Below, in pieces: positions 1 to 6,477 of a DNA stretch of 6,477 bases. This DNA is from Bacteroidota bacterium (lineage in GTDB: Bacteria > Bacteroidota > Bacteroidia > Bacteroidales > JAAYUG01): NCBI GenBank assembly GCA_021812865.1, contig JAKAMP010000174.1, forward strand, positions 1-6,477, written 5' to 3'. Below the pieces are notes generated by a model. The model was not told the DNA's origin. It was given only the letters and a program-made list of their open reading frames with translations, and made no database searches. The first letter of the stretch is position 1, and each line of letters starts with the position of its first letter. The position numbers and the translations under genes were made by a program.

Positions 1-1031
1 CGATCTAATTCCTCAGGATGATGGGCATAATCGTCGATGTACACATATTTTTCCCCATGAACCTGGATGTCGAACCTGCGCACCACTCCGGCAAAACCTG
101 CGAGCGCCTGCCGCAGGCGGTCAACCGGCACACCCAGGGATATACCTGCAGCCAGGGCAGCCACGGCATTTTCGACATTGGCCTTGCCCGGTAACCCGAT
201 TTCAATTTTTCCCTCCTGTCCGGAAGGTGTAACCAGCGTGAACCGGCTCCTGCCCTCTATGTAATGATGATCCATCGCGTAAAAATCGGCCTCTTCCCGG
301 GCAGAATAGGTAAACACCCTGATGTTTCGCCCGGCAGCGGGAGTGAAAGGCAAACCTTTTTTCAGGATAAGAATGCCATTATCTTTTACCTGTTTGGCAA
401 AAAGGCCAAATGACCTGAGCACTTCCTCATGTGAGCCATAAATATCGAGATGATCGGCATCGGCTGAGGTGATCACTGCAAGATGCGGTGTAAGCTGCAG
501 GAATGACCGGTCGAACTCATCGGCCTCGGCCACAATATACCGGTTGCCTTTGCCCAGGATAAGGTTTGAATGATAATTCTTGGAAATCCCACCCAGGAAA
601 GCCATCGCCGGCAAATCCGCCTGCACCAGAAGGTGACTGATCATGGTGGATACCGTGGTTTTCCCGTGGGTGCCTGCCACAGCCACTCCCTCGCTGCTGT
701 TCACGATCATTCCAAGCAGCTGGGAGCGTTTCAGGATATAGCTTTCTTTTTCCCTGAGATAATTATATTCATTATGATCCCTGGGAATGGCAGGCGTATA
801 CACAATAAGACTTTCCTCCGGATGGGACAAAACATTTCCAGGGATAAGCGAAACGGAATCCTCGTAATGGATGACCATGCCCTCCTGCTCCAACTGGATG
901 GTAAGCTCGGTGCGTGTACGGTCGTATCCCCACACTTCACGTCCGAGGTGCTTAAAATACCTGGCCAGGGCACTCATACCGATACCGCCTATTCCCAGGA
1001 AATAAAAATATTTACGATCGAGTGGTTCCAC
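1..1031 (-). CDS. murC: UDP-N-acetylmuramate--L-alanine ligase MurC (partial, C-terminus cut by window edge)
   Basis: ATP-dependent cytoplasmic ligase that joins L-Ala to UDP-MurNAc, the first step of the peptide stem. The 343 visible residues include the N-terminal Rossmann glycine loop (GIGGIGMSAL, about 13-22), the ATP P-loop GTHGKTT (120-126), EADEFDRSFL (169-178), SADADHLD (189-196) and the start of the C-terminal domain with RRF and DDYAHHPEE (333-341). The family is usually about 450-480 residues, so roughly the last quarter lies beyond the edge. The start is a GTG at 1029-1031. In this frame two TGA stops lie just upstream, and the next ATG falls inside the glycine loop, so GTG is the only start that keeps the nucleotide-binding fold. 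It overlaps the end of murG by 20 nt. No Shine-Dalgarno sequence is seen, only an A-rich leader. Identity is very secure; the start is well supported by elimination. Confidence 0.96.
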   Translation of the reverse strand, partial: MEPLDRKYFYFLGIGGIGMSALARYFKHLGREVWGYDRTRTELTIQLEQEGMVIHYEDSVSLIPGNVLSHPEESLIVYTPAIPRDHNEYNYLREKESYILKRSQLLGMIVNSSEGVAVAGTHGKTTVSTMISHLLVQADLPAMAFLGGISKNYHSNLILGKGNRYIVAEADEFDRSFLQLTPHLAVITSADADHLDIYGSHEEVLRSFGLFAKQVKDNGILILKKGLPFTPAAGRNIRVFTYSAREEADFYAMDHHYIEGRSRFTLVTPSGQEGKIEIGLPGKANVENAVAALAAGISLGVPVDRLRQALAGFAGVVRRFDIQVHGEKYVYIDDYAHHPEELD

Positions 1032-2151
1032 GTTTCTTTTTCATCATTAATTCTATCACCTCAAAGGCTATTTTATCCGCTGCATCCTGCACACCAAGGG
1101 CTTTCAGGTTTGTTGCCAGTTGTGTCATCCTATTTTCGCTGTTCAGCAGCTCAAGGGCAGCCGGTACAAGTTTTTCAATGGATTCCTGGTCCCTGATCAT
1201 GAGGGCTGCATCTTTCGAAACCAGTGCCTGTGCATTTTTGGTCTGGTGATCTTCAGCTACATTTGGCGAAGGAACGAGAATAACGGGTTTCCCGATGCAG
1301 GCCAGTTCTGAAATCGTGATGGCTCCGGCCCTCGAAACAATCACATCGGCCACACTGTATGCCAGGTCCATACGTTCAATGAACGGCATGAGGAGAACAT
1401 TCTGATGACCGGCCTCCTGCAGGGCGTTTTTGATCTCCTCATGATAGAGCTTTCCACATTGCCAGAGCACTTGTACGGTTTCGCCAATCCTGTTCAGGCC
1501 GGCCAGTATGCTCCGGTTGATGGTTGCCGCCCCCAGACTTCCTCCAAGTACCAGGATGATCTTCAGCGAAGGGTCAAGCCTGAAAAACATGCATGCATCT
1601 TTTTTTCCATCGCGCATGCGCAGGATGTCCTTGCGAACAGGGTTCCCGGTGAATACAATTTTTCCTGCAGGAAAATACTTTTCCATTCCTTCGAAGGCCA
1701 CGCATATTTTATGGGCTTTCGCTGCAAGCATTTTATTGGTTACCCCCGCATACGAATTCTGCTCCTGTATCAATGTGGGAATGCCCATGCGGGAGGCCCT
1801 GCGCAACACCGGACCGCTGGCATAGCCGCCCACACCCACTACACAATCGGGCGCAAATTCATTCACAATCCGCCTGGCCTTGATCATACTTTGCATCAAC
1901 CTGACAAAGAACCTGAATATCTTCAGCGATGGCTTCCTTGGAAAGCCCATCACAGGGAGGCCCTCAATAGGGTAGCCTGCCCTGGGCACCTTTTCCATTT
2001 CAAGCTTTCCCTCAGCGCCCACAAACAGGATATCAACCCCGATGCCCGATTGTACCACAGCATCGGCAATAGCAATGGCTGGGAAAACATGTCCTCCCGT
2101 TCCACCCCCACTGATGAGTAGCCTATACTTTTTGTCCGGCTGGTTCTGCAT
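1012..2151 (-). CDS. murG: UDP-GlcNAc--undecaprenyl-PP-MurNAc-pentapeptide GlcNAc transferase MurG
   Basis: Peripheral inner-membrane GT-B glycosyltransferase that adds GlcNAc from UDP-GlcNAc to lipid I, giving lipid II. The protein has 379 residues from the chosen start. The N-terminal domain shows GGGTGGH (15-21), GVGGYASGP (106-114) and EQNSYAGVTNK (130-140). The C-terminal UDP-GlcNAc domain shows GGSLGA (203-208), SRAGA (273-277), the Glu of SELACIGKP (282) and DHQTKNA (301-307). This is the complete family signature at a normal length. An open frame extends 24 codons upstream to a GTG at 2223, but that part lies within ftsW and precedes the usual N-terminus. The ATG at 2149-2151 puts GGGTGGH at the expected distance, so I chose it. 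It overlaps the ftsW 3' end by 29 nt and the murC 5' end by 20 nt. No clear ribosome binding site is seen, which fits coupled translation from ftsW. Confidence 0.96.
   Translation of the reverse strand: MQNQPDKKYRLLISGGGTGGHVFPAIAIADAVVQSGIGVDILFVGAEGKLEMEKVPRAGYPIEGLPVMGFPRKPSLKIFRFFVRLMQSMIKARRIVNEFAPDCVVGVGGYASGPVLRRASRMGIPTLIQEQNSYAGVTNKMLAAKAHKICVAFEGMEKYFPAGKIVFTGNPVRKDILRMRDGKKDACMFFRLDPSLKIILVLGGSLGAATINRSILAGLNRIGETVQVLWQCGKLYHEEIKNALQEAGHQNVLLMPFIERMDLAYSVADVIVSRAGAITISELACIGKPVILVPSPNVAEDHQTKNAQALVSKDAALMIRDQESIEKLVPAALELLNSENRMTQLATNLKALGVQDAADKIAFEVIELMMKKKRGTTRS
1660..1675. repeat. 16-bp perfect palindrome inside murG
   Basis: TTTTCCTGCAGGAAAA is its own reverse complement. It lies within murG codons for about residues 159-164 (FPAGK region), on the stretch between the two domains. 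There is no loop and no T-run terminator context, so it is more like a chance or binding-type palindrome than a terminator. The palindrome itself is read directly; any function is unknown. Confidence 0.3.
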
Positions 2152-3328
2152 CTGCTTCAGGTTTAGGTTCGGTTTCCGGCTGCCCGGTATTTTCAGCATT
2201 GGCCTCAATGGAATCCACACCACGACTTACACTCAGGATGATTCCAAAAGCGACGCTGGTGAACAACAGGGATGATCCGCCCATACTTACCAGCGGAAGC
2301 GTTTGCCCGGTCACTGGCAGCAGGTCGACTGCCACCCCCATATTTACCATGGCCTGGAAAACCAGGCTTACCGCAAGTCCAATTGAAAGAAAAGCTGGGA
2401 ATGTGCGGTTACTTTTACGCACCATCACCCCTGCCCTATAAAGTACATACAGGTATAGAGCCAGGATCACGATGCCCCCAATAAGGCCGTATTCTTCAAC
2501 AATGATGGCAAAAATAAAATCGGAATATGGGTGAGGCAGGAAGTTCCGCTGGGTGCTCTTCCCTGGTCCTTTACCCAGGATACCTCCTGTAGCCACTGCA
2601 ATTTTAGCCTGTTCAGTTTGATAACTATCTTGTCCACCCTGGGTGAAATGTTCAATCCTGGCTTTCCAGGTACCGATGCGGCTGTCCATTTTGAAGGCCA
2701 TGGCAACCAGCACAAAAAGAGCCAATGCAAAAACGCCGGCCAGCCCAAGAAGGGCAAGATGCTTCAGGCTGATCCTTCCGATAAACATGAGCACAACGCA
2801 GGTGGCAAACAGCATGGCCGCCGTGGAAAGGTTTGCCGGCATGATGAGCATGCAGACAATGATCACCGGAATTACGATAGGCAAAAAGGCAGCTTTGAAA
2901 TCCTTAATGTCGTTTTGGTGAAGGGACAGCATACGCGCCATATACATGATTAGCGCCAGTTTGGCCAGGTCGGAAGTCTGAATGGTAAGACCGATCACCG
3001 GCAGGGTAAGCCAGCGGCTCGCCTGGTTGATATTCGTTCCCAGGGCGAGGGTCAGGAGCAGAAGGGGTATTGAAATGTATAAAAAAATCTGTGATAAGCG
3101 GGAATAGAACTTATACGGGATGAGGTGCGTGGCATAGATCAGCACCAGTCCCATAATAAGGATAATACCATGCTTGGCGATGTAATAGGTTGTATTGCCG
3201 TGCTGGTACCGGTATGCAAGGGTTCCGGTGGAACTGTACACAGCCAGAACAGAAACCATGGACAGTGCAAAGATCACCGCCCAGATCACCGGATCGCCCT
3301 TGAGATATTTATTCAGTTTCTCTAACAT
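2123..3328 (-). CDS. ftsW: SEDS peptidoglycan glycosyltransferase FtsW
   Basis: Polytopic membrane protein of the SEDS family that polymerises lipid II at the division site with a partner class B PBP (FtsI). It has 401 residues and about ten hydrophobic segments (for example near 13-31, 52-70, 79-97, 147-165, 168-184, 190-212, 271-297, 348-368). Visible motifs are QASRWL (102-107), QTSDLAKLALI (117-127), the large loop with TGGILGKGPGKS (247-258), PHPYSDFIFA (265-274) whose Asp270 matches the essential SEDS aspartate, and TGQTLPLVSMGGSS (340-353). The placement between murD and murG supports FtsW rather than the elongation paralogue RodA. The last 30 or so residues form a hydrophilic Glu/Pro-rich tail, and its end is read in a second frame as the start of murG. 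The gene starts 1 nt after the murD stop; an AAGGG at 3338-3342 lies 9 nt upstream of the ATG. Confidence 0.95.
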   Translation of the reverse strand: MLEKLNKYLKGDPVIWAVIFALSMVSVLAVYSSTGTLAYRYQHGNTTYYIAKHGIILIMGLVLIYATHLIPYKFYSRLSQIFLYISIPLLLLTLALGTNINQASRWLTLPVIGLTIQTSDLAKLALIMYMARMLSLHQNDIKDFKAAFLPIVIPVIIVCMLIMPANLSTAAMLFATCVVLMFIGRISLKHLALLGLAGVFALALFVLVAMAFKMDSRIGTWKARIEHFTQGGQDSYQTEQAKIAVATGGILGKGPGKSTQRNFLPHPYSDFIFAIIVEEYGLIGGIVILALYLYVLYRAGVMVRKSNRTFPAFLSIGLAVSLVFQAMVNMGVAVDLLPVTGQTLPLVSMGGSSLLFTSVAFGIILSVSRGVDSIEANAENTGQPETEPKPEADAEPAGQKV

Positions 3329-3329
3329 A

Positions 3330-4667
3330 TTATAATTCCCTTACACAATCTTTAAACTGCCGTCCTCTGTCTTCATAATTTTCAAAAAGGTCGAAGCTGG
3401 CACAGGCAGGGGAAAGCAATACGGTATCTCCATCCTTGGCCAGGTAATATGCTGAACGAACAGCATCTTTCATGTTGTTGACATCGGTCATGGTCTCCAC
3501 CACTCCTTCAAAAACCTTATGCAACTTCGCATTGTCCACGCCCAGGCAAACGATGGCTTTCACCTTTTCCTTCACCAGATCCATCAGCTCATTATAATCG
3601 TTACCCTTGTCTACACCACCGGCAATCCACACCACCCGGGTATGCATGCTTTCGAGCGCGTACCATGCCGAGTTCACATTGGTAGCCTTCGAATCGTTGA
3701 TAAACTGGATGCCATGCACCTTGATCACAGGTTCCAGGCGGTGCTCCACTCCCTGGAAATCTGACAATGCCTCGCGGATCACTTCTTTGCGAAGCCTGAG
3801 TATATTCCCTGTGATCCCTGCTGCCATTGAGTTATAGGCATTATGCTTCCCTTTGAGCGACAACTCATCGAGCGACATGGAAAAATCAAGGTCGTCAAAC
3901 TCAATCTTCATGGTATTGTTTTGCACATAGGCGCCTTCCACTTTCTCACTCTTATAGGTGAAGCCAAGTTGTTTTGCCTTGGTGACAATTTTTTCCAGTT
4001 CTCGGATGGTAATTTCATCATCGCGACAGAAGATAAAATAATCTTCTTCGCGCAGATTCTGGATGATCCTGAATTTGGAGTCCACGTAATTCTGGAGGTT
4101 ATAATCGTACCGGTCGAGGTGATCGGGCGTGATGTTCAGGAGGATGGCAATATCGGCTTTGAATTCGTACATCCCATCGAGTTGGAAACTGCTGAGCTCA
4201 AGCACATAATAATCGTAATCTTCGGTAGCCACCTGCAGGGCAAAACTCTTGCCCACGTTGCCCGCCAGACCGGCATTCAGTCCGGCCTTCCTGAGCATAT
4301 GGTGGATCAGCGAAGTGGTGGTGGTTTTACCGTTGCTGCCGGTGATGCATATCTTTTTGGCCTTGGTAAAACGACCGGCAAATTCGATTTCCGAAATGAT
4401 CCGGATTCCCTTGCTGTGAATCTTCAGGATGAGCGGATTCTTATCGGATATTCCGGGGCTCTTGATTACCTCATCGGCATTCATGATGAGCCGCTCGGTA
4501 TGTTTGCCTTCTTCGAAAGGAATCTGGTAGTGAACCAGCATTTCTTTATAGCGGGGCTTTATCTCGGCATTGTCGGTAACAAACACCTCATAATCATGCA
4601 TTTTACCCAGTATGGCAGCGCCTGTTCCGCTTTCGCCTGCACCGAGAATGACAAGTCTCTTTTTCAT
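3330..4667 (-). CDS. murD: UDP-N-acetylmuramoyl-L-alanine--D-glutamate ligase MurD
   Basis: Cytoplasmic ATP-dependent Mur ligase that adds D-Glu to UDP-MurNAc-L-Ala. The protein has 445 residues, normal for the family. The N-terminal Rossmann domain has GAGESGTGAA (9-18) and KSPGIS (69-74). The central ATPase domain has GSNGKTTTT (110-118), ELSSFQLD (157-164), NITPDHLDRY (178-187) and Lys198, at the place of the carbamylated lysine known in MurD. Further motifs are KGKHNAYN (272-279), GVEHRLE (306-312) and NDSKATN (324-330). The C-terminal domain carries GGVDKG (350-355) and LLSPACASFDLF (417-428), then the FENYEDRGRQF stretch typical of MurD. The ATG at 4665-4667 lies 4 nt after the mraY stop, and its first residues lead straight into the first beta strand of the Rossmann fold. 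All expected catalytic motifs are present and there is no sign of decay. Confidence 0.97.
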   Translation of the reverse strand: MKKRLVILGAGESGTGAAILGKMHDYEVFVTDNAEIKPRYKEMLVHYQIPFEEGKHTERLIMNADEVIKSPGISDKNPLILKIHSKGIRIISEIEFAGRFTKAKKICITGSNGKTTTTSLIHHMLRKAGLNAGLAGNVGKSFALQVATEDYDYYVLELSSFQLDGMYEFKADIAILLNITPDHLDRYDYNLQNYVDSKFRIIQNLREEDYFIFCRDDEITIRELEKIVTKAKQLGFTYKSEKVEGAYVQNNTMKIEFDDLDFSMSLDELSLKGKHNAYNSMAAGITGNILRLRKEVIREALSDFQGVEHRLEPVIKVHGIQFINDSKATNVNSAWYALESMHTRVVWIAGGVDKGNDYNELMDLVKEKVKAIVCLGVDNAKLHKVFEGVVETMTDVNNMKDAVRSAYYLAKDGDTVLLSPACASFDLFENYEDRGRQFKDCVREL

Positions 4668-4671
4668 TTTT

Positions 4672-5919
4672 TTACCTCATTTTGAGTGTGACAATGGTTA
4701 ATACTGCAAGCATAATCCCGATAATCCAGAACCGGGTTACAATTTTCGGTTCAGGGTATCCCATCACCTGGAAATGATGATGCAGGGGCGCCATTCTAAA
4801 AATGCGCCGTCCCTCGCCGTATTTCCGTTTGGTATACTTGAAATAGCTCACCTGCATGAGAACAGAGAGGCTCTCCACGAAGAAAATACCGCAGAGGATG
4901 GGAATGAGCAGCTCCTTCCGGATGATGATGGCGAATACCGCAATGATGCCTCCCAGGGGCAGACTTCCGGTATCGCCCATGAATACCTGTGCAGGGTATG
5001 AATTATACCAGAGAAAGCCTACCAAGGCGCCGATAAAAGCGCTGCTGAAGACTACCAGCTCTCCGGTATAGGGTATATACATAATATTGAGGTAGTCAGA
5101 ATACACAATGTTGCCAGACAGGTATGCCAAAATTCCCAGGGTTGTGCCCATGATGGCCGATGTGCCGGTTGCCAGCCCATCGAGCCCGTCCGTCATGTTT
5201 GCGCCGTTGGATACTGCAGTGATAATGAAGATGGCTACGATGATGAACACGATCCATGCAAATTTTTCTGCATTCTTTCCCAGGAACCACACCAGGTAAG
5301 CATAGTCAAACTCGTTGTTCTTCAGGAAAGGGATAGTGGTTTTGGTCGATTTCATTTCCCGGGTTATATATACCTTACCGGTATTGGTATTTTCAATATT
5401 CCCGGTTACAGTCGCAATTTTGTCCGGCCTGAGTTCGATCTTTTCCCTGATGACCACATCTTTGCTCAGGAAAAGCGTGAGACCCACAATGAGCCCCAGC
5501 GCTACCTGTCCCAATATCTTGAGCCGCCCGGCCAATCCTTCCTTGTTCTTTTTGAATACTTTGATGTAATCATCTGCAAAACCTACAAAACCAAGCCACA
5601 GGGTAGTGATGAGCATGAGGATTACATATACATTCAATATATCGGCAAACAAAAGCGTTGGAATGACAATCGATGCCAGGATAATAATGCCGCCCATGGT
5701 TGGGGTGCCTTTTTTCTGCATTTGCCCTTCCAGGCCAAGTTCCCTGATGCTTTCTCCGATCTGCTTGCGGCGCAGGTAATTGATAATCCTTTTCCCGATC
5801 ACCATGGCGATGATGAGGGAAAAGATAACAGCCATGGCCGAACGGAAGGAGATATACCTGAACACTCCGGCTCCGGGCAGTCCCAGCTTATGCAAATATT
5901 CAAACAGGTAATACAGCAT
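4672..5919 (-). CDS. mraY: Phospho-N-acetylmuramoyl-pentapeptide transferase MraY
   Basis: Integral membrane enzyme that transfers phospho-MurNAc-pentapeptide from the UDP precursor to undecaprenyl phosphate, making lipid I. The protein has 415 residues with about ten hydrophobic helices. Motifs are KKGTPTMGG (69-77), the Asp pair in GFADDYIK (113-120), [10 protein letters not shown] (241-250), [11 protein letters not shown] (314-324) and the histidine cluster APLHHHFQ (377-384), all on predicted cytoplasmic loops and matching the known MraY active site. Compared with the roughly 360-residue proteobacterial enzyme it has about 50 extra residues, mostly a polar stretch at about 155-205 that includes [17 protein letters not shown]. 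Long MraY proteins are, as I recall, usual in Bacteroidota. The start ATG lies 9 nt after the murE stop; that spacer is AT-rich with no Shine-Dalgarno. MurF, often encoded just before mraY in other phyla, is absent here. Confidence 0.97.
   Translation of the reverse strand: MLYYLFEYLHKLGLPGAGVFRYISFRSAMAVIFSLIIAMVIGKRIINYLRRKQIGESIRELGLEGQMQKKGTPTMGGIIILASIVIPTLLFADILNVYVILMLITTLWLGFVGFADDYIKVFKKNKEGLAGRLKILGQVALGLIVGLTLFLSKDVVIREKIELRPDKIATVTGNIENTNTGKVYITREMKSTKTTIPFLKNNEFDYAYLVWFLGKNAEKFAWIVFIIVAIFIITAVSNGANMTDGLDGLATGTSAIMGTTLGILAYLSGNIVYSDYLNIMYIPYTGELVVFSSAFIGALVGFLWYNSYPAQVFMGDTGSLPLGGIIAVFAIIIRKELLIPILCGIFFVESLSVLMQVSYFKYTKRKYGEGRRIFRMAPLHHHFQVMGYPEPKIVTRFWIIGIMLAVLTIVTLKMR
4675..4678 (-). 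promoter_or_regulatory. Possible Shine-Dalgarno (GAGG) for murD
   Basis: GAGG on the minus strand lies 7 nt before the murD ATG, a normal spacing, and is followed by an A-rich spacer. It overlaps the last codons of mraY (Met-Arg-stop), so the bases are partly set by coding need. Bacteroidota generally depend little on Shine-Dalgarno pairing, so its function is uncertain. No other start in the window has as good a match; the AAGGG before ftsW is weaker. Confidence 0.35.
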
Positions 5920-5928
5920 ACAATATAA

Positions 5929-6477
5929 TTAGCGGTTCATTTTTTCAAATTCTTTGCTCACCACTTCGCGATCGTCAAAATGATGTTTCACGCCCTTGAT
6001 GTCCTGGTATGTTTCATGCCCTTTGCCTGCCACCAGAATCATATCGCCCGGCTGAGCCATGAAGCATGCGGTACGGATAGCTTCTTCCCGGTTAACCAGC
6101 GTGGTTACCTTCGGCTGATCCGTGTTGTCCACCCCGGCGAAGACATCCCTGATGATGGCTTCGGGTTCTTCACTTCTCGGATTGTCGGAGGTAATGATCA
6201 GTTTGTCGCTCATAGAAGCGGCAATCCTGCCCATTACCGGTCGTTTGGTTTTGTCGCGATCCCCCCCGGCGCCCATCACGGTAATGATTCTCTCCCCGGC
6301 TTTACGTAGACGGAGAATGGCATTCAGTATATTTTCGAGGGCATCCGGTGTATGGGCATAATCTATGATGGCGGTTACACCATTCCCGGAACGAAGGGTT
6401 TCAAAACGACCTCTCACCTCCCTGAGTTCGCTCATGGCACGCAGCACATTCTCCTCATCCTCGCCTAAAGCCACGGC
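5929..6477 (-). CDS. murE: UDP-MurNAc-L-Ala-D-Glu--meso-diaminopimelate ligase MurE (partial, N-terminus cut by window edge)
   Basis: Cytoplasmic Mur ligase that adds the third stem residue. Only the last 182 residues are present. The frame stays open to the window edge, so a GTG at 6472-6474 is an internal valine codon and not a start. Visible are VRGRFE (21-26 of the fragment), DYAHTPDAL (39-47), [15 protein letters not shown] (69-83), DNPRSEEP (98-105) and AGKGHETYQ (150-158). The DNPR box and the Glu of GKGHE are the residues that bind meso-diaminopimelate in characterised MurE enzymes; lysine-adding enzymes differ at the DNPR arginine. I therefore infer a DAP-type wall. The ATPase and N-terminal domains, about 300 residues, lie outside. 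The stop codon is 9 nt before mraY. Identity is very secure; substrate choice is a strong inference from the motif. Confidence 0.96.
   Translation of the reverse strand, partial: AVALGEDEENVLRAMSELREVRGRFETLRSGNGVTAIIDYAHTPDALENILNAILRLRKAGERIITVMGAGGDRDKTKRPVMGRIAASMSDKLIITSDNPRSEEPEAIIRDVFAGVDNTDQPKVTTLVNREEAIRTACFMAQPGDMILVAGKGHETYQDIKGVKHHFDDREVVSKEFEKMNR

Larger units (their letters stand above)
1..6477 (-). other. dcw-type peptidoglycan and division gene cluster, probable single operon
   Basis: Six genes on one strand have junction spacings of +9, +4, +1, -29 and -20 nt, with no hairpin-plus-T-run between them. In known Bacteroidota dcw clusters the neighbours would be ftsI before murE and ftsQ, ftsA and ftsZ after murC, so both window edges probably lie inside a longer transcript. 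Single-transcript status is inferred from spacing and not seen directly. Confidence 0.85.

Noticed and set aside
570..1196. 208-residue antisense open frame as a gene.
   Set aside because: It faces the clear MurC reading and runs across the murC/murG junction; its composition looks like reverse-complemented murC.
1559..1930. Repeated 11-mer ATCTTCAGCGA at about 1559-1569 and 1919-1929.
   Set aside because: Both copies encode Ser-Leu-Lys-Ile in MurG with the same codons; a chance match of a short peptide.
1405..2121. 238-residue antisense open frame as a gene.
   Set aside because: It is in codon register opposite murG, with no family features and no intergenic space.
2152..2223. A 24-codon upstream extension of murG starting at GTG 2223.
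   Set aside because: It lies wholly in ftsW coding sequence, and the ATG at 2151 gives the usual distance to GGGTGGH.
3843..4685. 280-residue antisense open frame as a gene.
   Set aside because: It is in codon register opposite murD and matches no known family; it is explained by codon bias.
5920..5949. Possible Bacteroidota-type promoter before mraY (TTTG at 5946-5949 and TATATTGT at 5920-5927, minus strand).
   Set aside because: The -7 box has a mismatch to TAnnTTTG, the spacing is slightly short, and transcription would begin inside mraY.
6472..6474. GTG as the start of a short independent gene at the right edge.
   Set aside because: The frame stays open to the edge and the protein is plainly the C-terminal part of MurE.

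Overview
The window is one uninterrupted piece of a division and cell wall (dcw) cluster. All genes are on the minus strand, so reading order runs from high to low coordinates: murE (3' part only), mraY, murD, ftsW, murG, murC (5' part only). Four genes are complete and two are cut by the window edges. Only 14 bases lie between genes (9, 4 and 1 nt), and two junctions overlap (ftsW/murG by 29 nt, murG/murC by 20 nt). There is no stretch over 300 bases without a gene, and no RNA gene, mobile element, CRISPR array, terminator or convincing promoter was seen.

The likely source is a member of Bacteroidota, probably Bacteroidales-like, with roughly half G+C. The reasons are the gene order murE-mraY-murD-ftsW-murG-murC with no murF between murE and mraY, a MraY of 415 residues with an enlarged loop (about 360 residues is usual in proteobacteria), the MurC wording (IGGIGMSALARYFKH, DDYAHHPEE), the FtsW wording (PHPYSDFIFA), and mostly weak or absent Shine-Dalgarno sequences. 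This is inferred from recognised family wording, not from a search.

The genes encode successive steps of one pathway. MurC adds L-Ala to UDP-MurNAc, MurD adds D-Glu, and MurE adds the third residue; its DNPR motif points to meso-diaminopimelate. MurF, which adds D-Ala-D-Ala, must be encoded elsewhere. MraY moves the phospho-MurNAc-pentapeptide to undecaprenyl phosphate (lipid I), MurG adds GlcNAc (lipid II), and FtsW, a SEDS glycosyltransferase, polymerises lipid II at the septum. The close packing implies one transcript with coupled translation, which would keep precursor supply matched to septal synthesis.

This is a conserved core region. I found no sign of a new system. The points worth a second look are modest: the MraY loop insertion, the FtsW motif variants, the dual-coding gene junctions, the GTG start of murC, and a small cluster of palindromes inside murG.
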